From the NCBI GenBank assembly GCA_946404405.1, contig CAMJDL010000018.1:1-55953 (forward strand): DNA of 55,953 nucleotides, in the 5' to 3' direction. A program made the translations under genes and the position numbers. The stretch comes from an uncultured Prevotella sp. Lineage in GTDB: Bacteria; Bacteroidota; Bacteroidia; Bacteroidales; Bacteroidaceae. This document shows, in pieces, positions 25,113 to 31,421 of the stretch. Each line of letters starts with the position of its first letter. The first letter of the stretch is position 1. Under the pieces are notes generated by a model. The model did no database searches. It was not told the origin of the DNA and saw nothing but the letters and a program-made list of their open reading frames with translations.

Positions 25113-27752
25113 ATGCATAAGAGAGTCGTTATCCTTATATTCTTTTTAAATCTCGTCTTCACCCTATCGGCTCTCCCCCTCTATTTGGAGGGGGCAGGGG
25201 GAGGCTCTTCCATCGCAGGTCTCTTCCCATTAGAAAACAGTGGTCGCTTGGTATGGAATTTCAATGCTGGTTGGCGTTTCCATTTGGGCGATGTGGCTGG
25301 TGCTGAGGCTAAGGATTTCAATGATAAGGCGTGGGAAGTGGTTTCGACGCCTCATACTGTCCAACTGATGCCTGCTGAGGCCAGTGGTTGTCGCAACTAT
25401 CAAGGCATCGCCTGGTATCGTAAGCATTTTAAGTTGCCCAAGGCGTGCACAGGTCGTGACGTCACCCTGCATTTCGAGGCCATCATGGGTAGACAGACCA
25501 TTTATGTCAATGGTCAAAAGATTAAAGACCATGAAGGCGGTTATCTGCCTATCACCATTCCCCTGCCCACTACAGTGGGCGATGAATTAGTCGTCGCCAT
25601 CAAGGCAGACAACAGCGACGACAAGACCTACCCTCCAGGCAAGAAGCAGATGACGCTCGACTTTGCCTATCATGGTGGCATCTATCGTGACGTGTGGCTC
25701 ATTGCCAAAAACAAGGTAGCCATGACGGACGCCCTCGAGGAAAATAAAGTTGCTGGTGGTGGCATCTTCGTTCATTATGCCAACATCAGCGACAAGAGTG
25801 CTGAGGTCTTCGTTAATACCGAAGTCCGCAACACCGACACCCGTCCTCGCACCATCACAGTTGAAAATAGCTTCGTCTCTTCTGCTGCGATTCCATCGCA
25901 GCGCACAAAACTCAAGCTAGCTCCAGGAGAAGCTCGTACCATTACCCAGCGCTTCCTCGTCAAGAACCCAAATCTGTGGTCGCCAGAGACACCTTATTTA
26001 TATAGTATAGCCACCCGTATCAAGGATGGAAAACAGTCGCTTGATGGCGGCATCACTCGTATTGGCATCCGTTCCTTCGAGTTCGTTCGCACAGACGATG
26101 CCCAAGGTCGTGCTCCAGGCTTCTATCTCAATGGCAAGAAGTATCACCAACTCGTTGGTGCTAATCGCCATCAGGACTTTGCCTACGTGGGCAATGCATT
26201 GCCCAACAGTCAGCAGTGGCGCGATGCCAAGCGACTACGCGATGCAAGTTTCACTATTATCCGTACGGCCCACTATCCACAAGACCCCTCGTTCATGGAT
26301 GCTTGCGACGAATTAGGTTTGTTTATCATTGTGGCTACGCCTGGTTGGCAGTATTGGAACAAGGACAAGGGTTGGGACGAGAAGGTACATGAGAATACGC
26401 GCAACATCATTCGTCGCGATAGGAATCATCCCTGTGTGCTGATGTGGGAACCCATCCTCAACGAGACGCGCTATCCTGAAGACTTTGCCTTGCAGGCCCT
26501 TCAGATTACCAAGGACGAATATCCCTACCCCTATCGTCCTGTGGCTGCTGCTGATGTGCATAGCGCTGGTGTGGCAGAAAACTATGATGTCGTCTATGGT
26601 TGGCCTGGCGATGACTTCAAGGAAGACAAACCAAAGCAATGTATTTTCACCCGTGAGTTTGGCGAACTGGTTGACGACTGGTATGCCCACAACAACTTGA
26701 ATCGTGCCTCGCGTTCGTGGGGCGAACGTCCCATGCTGACGCAGGCCATGAGCCTCTATCGCTCTACGCAGGAACTCTTCAATACTACGGGCCAGTTCAT
26801 TGGTGGATGTCAGTGGCACCCCTTCGACCATCAGCGTGGCTATCATCCTGACCCATATTGGGGTGGCATTTATGATGCTTTCCGTCAGAAGAAGACAGCC
26901 TTCGATATGTTTGCTGCCACCCTCTCAGAGAGAATGTTCCTCGCAACGCCACACTCTCACAGAGAGAACGTTCAACGTTCAACGTTCATCGTTGCCATTG
27001 CTCACGAGATGACGCAGTTCTCAGAGAAGGATGTCACCATCTTCTCGAATTGCGACAGCGTACGTCTGACGATGTATGATGGCGAACATTGTTGGGTACA
27101 ACCTGTGGAAAAGGGGTTGGTGGTCTTCAAGGATGCCTGGGACTTCTTTGAAGCGCGCAACCATAGCTATACACAGAAGTCGTGGCAGAGCGTGAAAATG
27201 GTTGCTGAGGGTATCATGAATGGCAAAGTGGTGTGCAGAGAGGAGAAAATGCCTTCACGTCGCAGTACCAAGCTTCGTCTCTATGTCGATGATATGGGCA
27301 AAAAGCTCGTGGCTGACGGTTCTGACTTTGTTGTTGTTGTCTGCGAGGTGACTGACGACCTTGGTCATGTGCGTCGTTTGGCGAAAGAAAACATCCGCTT
27401 TACTGTCGAAGGCGAAGGCGAGATCATAGGCGACGCCTCTATCAATGCCAATCCGCGTGCTGTCGAGTGGGGCAGTGCGCCTGTTCTCATTCGTAGTACG
27501 CGACAGGCAGGCAAAATCAAGATTAAGGCCGAGGTGCAGTTCCCTGGCACTCATGCTCCCACGCCTGCTGAACTGGAGATAGAGAGCGTGACTTACGATG
27601 TGCCCATGTGTTACAACGTTAGTGAGACCACATCCAGACATCAGACTTCTGTCATCAAACATCAAACATCATCCACCCTCTCTGACGAAGAAAAAACTAA
27701 GCTCCTACATGAAGTAGAAGCTCAGCAGGCTGATTTTGGTATCCAGAAGTGA
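25113..27752 (+). CDS. Glycoside hydrolase family 2 with three in-frame repeat insertions
   Basis: The 879-residue enzyme starts with a hydrophobic signal (residues 1-20) and has the GH2 domain order: jelly roll about 40-215 (GWRFHLGD, NYQGIAWYRKHF), Ig-like about 215-330, TIM barrel about 330-620 with GANRHQD, acid/base Glu451 in ILNETRYP and nucleophile Glu515 in TREFGEL, and C-terminal beta domains. It is probably an exo-acting beta-glycosidase of the beta-galactosidase/glucuronidase group; sugar specificity is not readable. Three stretches look inserted: a G/C-rich palindrome coding residues 19-32, an AACGTTC repeat near residues 605-626, and a CATCAAA repeat near residues 840-855. The reading frame is kept in each case. 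It is the last gene of the operon, 8 bp after the esterase gene, with no terminator evident before the convergent pfkA. Confidence 0.9.
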   Translation: MHKRVVILIFFLNLVFTLSALPLYLEGAGGGSSIAGLFPLENSGRLVWNFNAGWRFHLGDVAGAEAKDFNDKAWEVVSTPHTVQLMPAEASGCRNYQGIAWYRKHFKLPKACTGRDVTLHFEAIMGRQTIYVNGQKIKDHEGGYLPITIPLPTTVGDELVVAIKADNSDDKTYPPGKKQMTLDFAYHGGIYRDVWLIAKNKVAMTDALEENKVAGGGIFVHYANISDKSAEVFVNTEVRNTDTRPRTITVENSFVSSAAIPSQRTKLKLAPGEARTITQRFLVKNPNLWSPETPYLYSIATRIKDGKQSLDGGITRIGIRSFEFVRTDDAQGRAPGFYLNGKKYHQLVGANRHQDFAYVGNALPNSQQWRDAKRLRDASFTIIRTAHYPQDPSFMDACDELGLFIIVATPGWQYWNKDKGWDEKVHENTRNIIRRDRNHPCVLMWEPILNETRYPEDFALQALQITKDEYPYPYRPVAAADVHSAGVAENYDVVYGWPGDDFKEDKPKQCIFTREFGELVDDWYAHNNLNRASRSWGERPMLTQAMSLYRSTQELFNTTGQFIGGCQWHPFDHQRGYHPDPYWGGIYDAFRQKKTAFDMFAATLSERMFLATPHSHRENVQRSTFIVAIAHEMTQFSEKDVTIFSNCDSVRLTMYDGEHCWVQPVEKGLVVFKDAWDFFEARNHSYTQKSWQSVKMVAEGIMNGKVVCREEKMPSRRSTKLRLYVDDMGKKLVADGSDFVVVVCEVTDDLGHVRRLAKENIRFTVEGEGEIIGDASINANPRAVEWGSAPVLIRSTRQAGKIKIKAEVQFPGTHAPTPAELEIESVTYDVPMCYNVSETTSRHQTSVIKHQTSSTLSDEEKTKLLHEVEAQQADFGIQK
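25169..25208. repeat. G/C-rich palindromic repeat inside a coding sequence
   Basis: CTCCCCCTCTATTTGGAGG followed by GGGCAGGGGGAGG can fold in two alternative ways (CCCCCTC with GAGGGGG, or CTCCCCC with GGGGGAG). I recall similar elements dispersed through Bacteroidetes genomes, usually between genes. Here it lies in the signal-peptide/mature junction codons of a GH2 gene. Confidence 0.75.
26925..26991. repeat. In-frame AACGTTC tandem repeat in GH2
   Basis: Two copies of a CTCnCAGAGAGAAnGTTC block (26925-26941 and 26955-26971) are followed by three AACGTTCA units ending near 26991. It encodes an unusual HRENVQRSTF segment in a loop after the barrel. The same AACGTTCA unit recurs at 43738-43764. 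Confidence 0.7.
27630..27677. repeat. In-frame CATCAAA tandem repeat near the GH2 C-terminus
   Basis: Units of CATCAGAC/CATCAAA repeat four to five times and encode a His/Ser/Thr-rich stretch (TSRHQTSVIKHQTSS) between the last beta domain and a short C-terminal helix. The composition is unlike the flanking protein. Confidence 0.65.
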
Positions 27753-27774
27753 TACTCAGTATTTTTCGAGATGC

Positions 27775-28752
27775 TTAGATACTCAGTTCGTTAAGTACCG
27801 TAATGAGGCGCTTGTCGAAGCGCTTGTCAGTACGGATGCACTCCGAGAAGGGTACATAGACGATATCGTTGTTGCGATATCCCACCATGACGTTGCGCTG
27901 TCCCTGTTTGATGGCCTCGATAGCACCCACACCAGTACTACTGGCCAGGATGCGGTCGCGGGCTGAAGGACTACCGCCACGCTGCAGATGCCCTAGGATG
28001 GATACACGTACGTCGAACTCTGGGAACTCGTTCCTCACACGGTCGGCATAGTAGAGGGCACCACATTTGGGACTCTCAGAAACGATGACGATACACGACT
28101 TCTTCGACTTACGGATGCCACGAGACATGAATTCTGCCAACTGGTCGACGTCTGTGGTCTCCTCAGGCACGATGGCAGCCTCGGCACCACAGGCAATAGC
28201 GCAGTTCTGGGCCAGGAAGCCTGCGTCACGTCCCATAACCTCGATAAAGAAGATACGCTCATGCGAGTTGGCAGTGTCACGGATGCGGTCCACACACTCC
28301 ATGATGGTATTCATCGTTGTATCGTAACCAATGGTGGCATCTGTGCCATAGAGGTCGTTGTCGATGGTGCCAGGCAGTCCGATGACAGGAAAATCAAACT
28401 CCACACCGAAGTTCCATGCGCCCGTCAGCGAGCCATTACCACCAATAACCACCAAAGCATCAATTTCCTCCTTCTGACAAGTCTCATAAGCCTTCTGCAT
28501 ACCTTCGGGAGTCATAAACTCCTTGCTTCGGGCTGTTTTCAGGATGGTACCACCACGGGTAATAATGCCACTAACGTCCTCTGTTGTAAAAGTCTTTACC
28601 TCGTCTTTGATAAGTCCATCGTATCCACGATAGATGCCCTTAATAGTGAAACCATTACAGATACCTGCACGTGTCACTGCACGGATGGCCGCATTCATGC
28701 CAGGGGAATCGCCGCCTGATGTCAGAATGCCTACTGTCTTTATTTTACTCAT
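27775..28752 (-). CDS. pfkA: 6-phosphofructokinase
   Basis: A 325-residue cytosolic enzyme of the usual length for bacterial PfkA, phosphorylating fructose 6-phosphate in glycolysis. Visible motifs: [14 protein letters not shown] (ATP site), [18 protein letters not shown] with [10 protein letters not shown] (catalytic Asp and substrate site), [11 protein letters not shown] and [15 protein letters not shown]. One feature is odd: the loop normally reading GGDGS reads GGNGS at about residue 103, replacing the Asp that helps bind Mg-ATP in E. coli PfkA. It is transcribed toward the polysaccharide operon, with its own promoter box at 28810-28817. Confidence 0.94.
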   Translation of the reverse strand: MSKIKTVGILTSGGDSPGMNAAIRAVTRAGICNGFTIKGIYRGYDGLIKDEVKTFTTEDVSGIITRGGTILKTARSKEFMTPEGMQKAYETCQKEEIDALVVIGGNGSLTGAWNFGVEFDFPVIGLPGTIDNDLYGTDATIGYDTTMNTIMECVDRIRDTANSHERIFFIEVMGRDAGFLAQNCAIACGAEAAIVPEETTDVDQLAEFMSRGIRKSKKSCIVIVSESPKCGALYYADRVRNEFPEFDVRVSILGHLQRGGSPSARDRILASSTGVGAIEAIKQGQRNVMVGYRNNDIVYVPFSECIRTDKRFDKRLITVLNELSI

Positions 28753-28809
28753 AATCTTAAAACCAATTGTTCATTAGTACATTTGTTCGTTTTCCCAAAA
28801 AATCGCTGG

Positions 28810-28817
28810 CAAAATTA
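28810..28817 (-). promoter_or_regulatory. -7 box TAATTTTG upstream of pfkA
   Basis: The minus strand reads TTTGTAATTTTGCCAGC about 57 bp before the pfkA ATG, matching TAnnTTTG. The -33 region reads TTCG rather than TTTG. Confidence 0.6.
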
Positions 28818-28866
28818 CAAATAAAAGCTGACTTTTTCGAAATTAATGCCCAACTTTTAGGATTGT

Positions 28867-29769
28867 TTATAATTTAGTCTTCCTGTCGGAGAGTATCATA
28901 CCGACAATGATGAGCAGGCTGCCGAACAGAAACCAAACCGTGATTTGCTCGTGCAGTAGCCACCAGGCAAAGAGGATGGTGATGATGGGATTGAAATAGA
29001 CCCAGTTGGTGGCTACAACGGCACCTAACTGACGAATAACCCAATTCCAAACAAGGAAGCAGACCATAGAGGCGATGACGCTCAGGAATAACAGATTCCA
29101 GAGCACTTCAGGGCTGAAGATGACTTCCATAGACGGGAACCCTGGGTATAGGAGATAGTAGGGCAGAATAGTCAGCAGTCCGTAGAAGAACACTTTACGC
29201 GTAATGAAAAAGGTGGAATAGCGTTCCGTCACCGACTTCATCAGCAGCGAATAGACGGCCCAGCAGATGCATGCACCAAAGGCCAGCATATCGCCAAGAG
29301 GGGAGAGGTGGAGCACAAAACGTCCGTTCAGCACGACCACAGCCATACCCATACAAGCCAATAGCGACCCAATGACCTGCACGCGTGTAAACCGCTCAGA
29401 CTGACGATAGGCCAGTGCCACCAATAGCATGGCGAACAGCGGACAAGAACAAACGATGAGCGATGTGTTGGTGGCTGTTGTGTATAGCATGGCTGCATTC
29501 TCGCTGAGGAAGTATATCGACCCTCCTGTTATACCCAACAGCAACATCACGAGTTCGTCGCGCCACGATGTGCTGAACAGTCGGAATGACTGCCACCTGG
29601 TAGTCAGTTCGAAAGCCAGCAGCAACACGTAGGCAACGATGAAACGTAATGTAAAGATCTGTGCAGGTGACAAACCATTAAGTAGCAACATCTTGGTAAA
29701 CACAAACGTGCTGCCCCAGATGGCTACAGTTACAAAAGCGAAGAAATGACCAAGATATGACTTTTCCAT
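28867..29769 (-). CDS. EamA/DMT-family inner-membrane transporter
   Basis: A 300-residue protein with about ten hydrophobic helices arranged as two EamA repeats (first AFVTVAIWGSTFVFTKMLL, second GDMLAFGACICWAVYSLLM). This is the drug/metabolite transporter fold of the RhaT/YdcZ type, which exports small metabolites or amino acids. Length and topology are normal. Substrate unknown. It has its own TACCTTTG promoter box and is divergent from the exported pyrophosphatase gene. Confidence 0.88.
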   Translation of the reverse strand: MEKSYLGHFFAFVTVAIWGSTFVFTKMLLLNGLSPAQIFTLRFIVAYVLLLAFELTTRWQSFRLFSTSWRDELVMLLLGITGGSIYFLSENAAMLYTTATNTSLIVCSCPLFAMLLVALAYRQSERFTRVQVIGSLLACMGMAVVVLNGRFVLHLSPLGDMLAFGACICWAVYSLLMKSVTERYSTFFITRKVFFYGLLTILPYYLLYPGFPSMEVIFSPEVLWNLLFLSVIASMVCFLVWNWVIRQLGAVVATNWVYFNPIITILFAWWLLHEQITVWFLFGSLLIIVGMILSDRKTKL

Positions 29770-29791
29770 TAGTCTTATAAGTTCTATCCGA

Positions 29792-29799
29792 CAAAGGTA
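29792..29799 (-). promoter_or_regulatory. -7 box TACCTTTG for the EamA transporter gene
   Basis: The minus strand reads CTTATTCGTACCTTTGTC about 22 bp upstream of ATG 29769. It shares CTTATTCGTA with the promoter at 8195-8202. Confidence 0.7.
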
Positions 29800-29837
29800 C
29801 GAATAAGTGAGGAAAAAACCAAATTTGCATGATTTTT

Positions 29838-29869
29838 TTTGCAGGATTCATGTTTATGTTGTAACTTTG
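29838..29869 (+). promoter_or_regulatory. Promoter TTTG-N20-TAACTTTG for the exported pyrophosphatase
   Basis: TTTG at 29838-29841 and TAACTTTG at 29862-29869 with a 20-bp spacer match the Bacteroidetes consensus. This places transcription start after the upstream in-frame ATG at 29807 and supports ATG 29891 as the true start. Confidence 0.82.
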
Positions 29870-29890
29870 CAGGCAAGAAGATATTTGCAT

Positions 29891-31003
29891 ATGAGAAAGA
29901 ATCACCTTTGGATATTGACAGCTATACTGTATTGCGGTCTTGTATTGATTTTTGTTTCTTGCTCTAAGAATGACACCCCTGTTAATCCCGAGCCAGGAGC
30001 TGAGTTCAAAGCAATGTTGAAGACTTTAAACTGGGGGCAGGACACCTGTTTTGTCTATGGTCACAAGACTCCCGATGTGGATGCTGTAACCTCGGCGCTA
30101 TCATATGCCAAATTAATGAATATCCTTGGCTATAATTGCAAGGCAAAGGTTTCGAGTCCCATGAATCGCGAGACGCAGTACATAGCCAAGCATTTCGGCT
30201 TTAAACTGCCTGAGTTAAAGAGCTCTGTATTGCCCCAGACACGACTCATTCTGACTGATCACACTGATTATGCTCAATGCGTGGATGGTGCTCGTGAAGC
30301 CATTATCCTCCAGAAGATAGACCATCATGTAGAGGGTGATATTGCCGATGCCACTATTCCTTACGTGCGTCGTGAAATGATAGGCTCAACAAATACTATC
30401 ATCTATGAATGCTTTAAGGAATTAGGTATAAGCATCGACAACGAGACTGCCCGTATTATGCTTTCTGGCATTGTCAGCGACACACGCAACCTCTCGAAGA
30501 CTACCACCAGTCGTATCGACACCATTGCTTGGCAGGCTCTCACCACTCAGTTAGGCATCTCAAGCGATTCGATGGCAGTTATTAACCGTAATATGGAAGA
30601 TGCTGCTTACGATTATTCAGGCATGACTGATGCTGAAATATTGTTGTCTGATTATAAAGACTACGAGATTAACGGCCACTTGATTGGCTTCGGAAGTCTC
30701 GCTTGTAAGGAGGCTGAAATGGATGCCTTCATCACCCGAATGCTGGCAGCTATGCCCGAGGTCATGAAACAGAAAGGCCGCCAGATGCTCTTTGCCAAGA
30801 TCGACAACCTTGTGCCTAACACAGGAAGCGATAAGGCAAAGAAGCCATATGTAGAAGGCGGGACCTATTTCATCTATTACGGCGAGGGCACCAAGAATGT
30901 GGCAGAGGCTGTGTTTGGAGCATCGCTACGCGAAGGCGTATGCTTTACCACAGAGAACTTATCGCGCAAACAAATAGTGCCTCAAATCACCAAAGTACTT
31001 TAG
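29891..31003 (+). CDS. Lipoprotein-anchored family II inorganic pyrophosphatase (DHH superfamily)
   Basis: The protein is 370 residues from ATG 29891, placed by the promoter at 29838-29869. Residues 1-24 form a lipoprotein signal (LVLIFVSC, then SKNDTP). The rest is a complete family II pyrophosphatase: metal-site motif YGHKTPDVDAVTSA (His58, Asp62, Asp64), LTDHTDY (Asp123), KIDHHVEGD (Asp144-His145-His146), GIVSDTRNLSKTTT (Asp197) and C-terminal LSRKQIVPQ. The family hydrolyses PPi to phosphate using Mn or Co and is normally cytosolic. Here the enzyme should be lipid-anchored in the periplasm or on the cell surface. No nucleotide-binding CBS domains are present. It might instead act on another phosphoanhydride. 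It stands alone, divergent from a transporter gene. Confidence 0.88.
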   Translation: MRKNHLWILTAILYCGLVLIFVSCSKNDTPVNPEPGAEFKAMLKTLNWGQDTCFVYGHKTPDVDAVTSALSYAKLMNILGYNCKAKVSSPMNRETQYIAKHFGFKLPELKSSVLPQTRLILTDHTDYAQCVDGAREAIILQKIDHHVEGDIADATIPYVRREMIGSTNTIIYECFKELGISIDNETARIMLSGIVSDTRNLSKTTTSRIDTIAWQALTTQLGISSDSMAVINRNMEDAAYDYSGMTDAEILLSDYKDYEINGHLIGFGSLACKEAEMDAFITRMLAAMPEVMKQKGRQMLFAKIDNLVPNTGSDKAKKPYVEGGTYFIYYGEGTKNVAEAVFGASLREGVCFTTENLSRKQIVPQITKVL

Positions 31004-31045
31004 AACTATTACTGCTCACAGAATCTCTTACCCCAAGACCCGCAG

Positions 31046-31111
31046 TTGCTACCATTAATGATTACAATTGCTACCATTAATGTTCACAATTGCAACTATT
31101 AATAGTAGCAA
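31046..31111. repeat. Three 22-bp tandem repeats with ATTAAT cores
   Basis: Units start at 31046, 31068 and 31090. The first two differ at only two or three positions (TTGCTACCATTAATG then GATTACAA or TTCACAA type ends). The third matches the first better when read as its reverse complement. Each has an ATTAAT palindrome in the centre. They could be protein-binding sites or part of a small mobile element. Confidence 0.8.
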
Positions 31112-31141
31112 TACCAACTATTTGTATCTGAGACAACTCCT

Positions 31142-31238
31142 ACTACAGTAAAACAAGTTGTTTTGGTATCGTAGAAGGCCCTTCTATCACCGTAAAGTAC
31201 CATTCCTTCATCACCAAAACAACTTGTTTTACTGTAGT
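31142..31238. repeat. 26-bp perfect inverted repeat with nested hairpin (MITE-like or small RNA)
   Basis: The arm at 31142-31167 (ACTACAGTAAAACAAG then TTGTTTTGGT) is exactly complementary to 31213-31238, with a 45-nt loop that itself contains the near-palindrome TAGAAGGCCCTTCTA at 31172-31186. Each arm also contains AAAACAAGTTGTTTT, a near-palindrome. There is no target-site duplication that I can see and no T-tract. Candidates are a miniature inverted-repeat element, a structured RNA, or a 3-prime-end stabilising hairpin between convergent genes. Confidence 0.8.
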
Positions 31239-31421
31239 GATATGTAGTGACATTGCACTTAGTAATAACACCTTACCTAATAAATTGACATTAAATACGT
31301 TAGAAGCAAAAGTGACATTAACATCAAAAACAGCACTTTCAAAATTTTTGCGGTGTACTGAAGGTGCATACCTATTCACGATCTGATGGGTAATCACGAC
31401 CTACTCGATTGATATTCTACC

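Larger units (their letters stand above)
31004..31421. other. 418-bp intergenic region with tandem and inverted repeats, no gene supported
   Basis: This spacer between the convergent pyrophosphatase and GH3 genes holds three 22-bp tandem repeats and a 26-bp perfect inverted repeat (listed separately), followed by about 180 bp of A/T-rich sequence in which I see no promoter box or gene. The 84-codon frame on the minus strand (31143-31397) covers the inverted repeat and has no recognisable domain. Confidence 0.7.

Noticed and set aside
31046..31111. CRISPR array
   Set aside because: The 22-bp units are directly abutting with no unique spacers, and no cas gene is present.
31143..31397. 84-codon minus-strand frame over the inverted repeat
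   Set aside because: Largely made of the inverted-repeat sequence, no promoter box, no known domain. Kept only as part of the repeat region.
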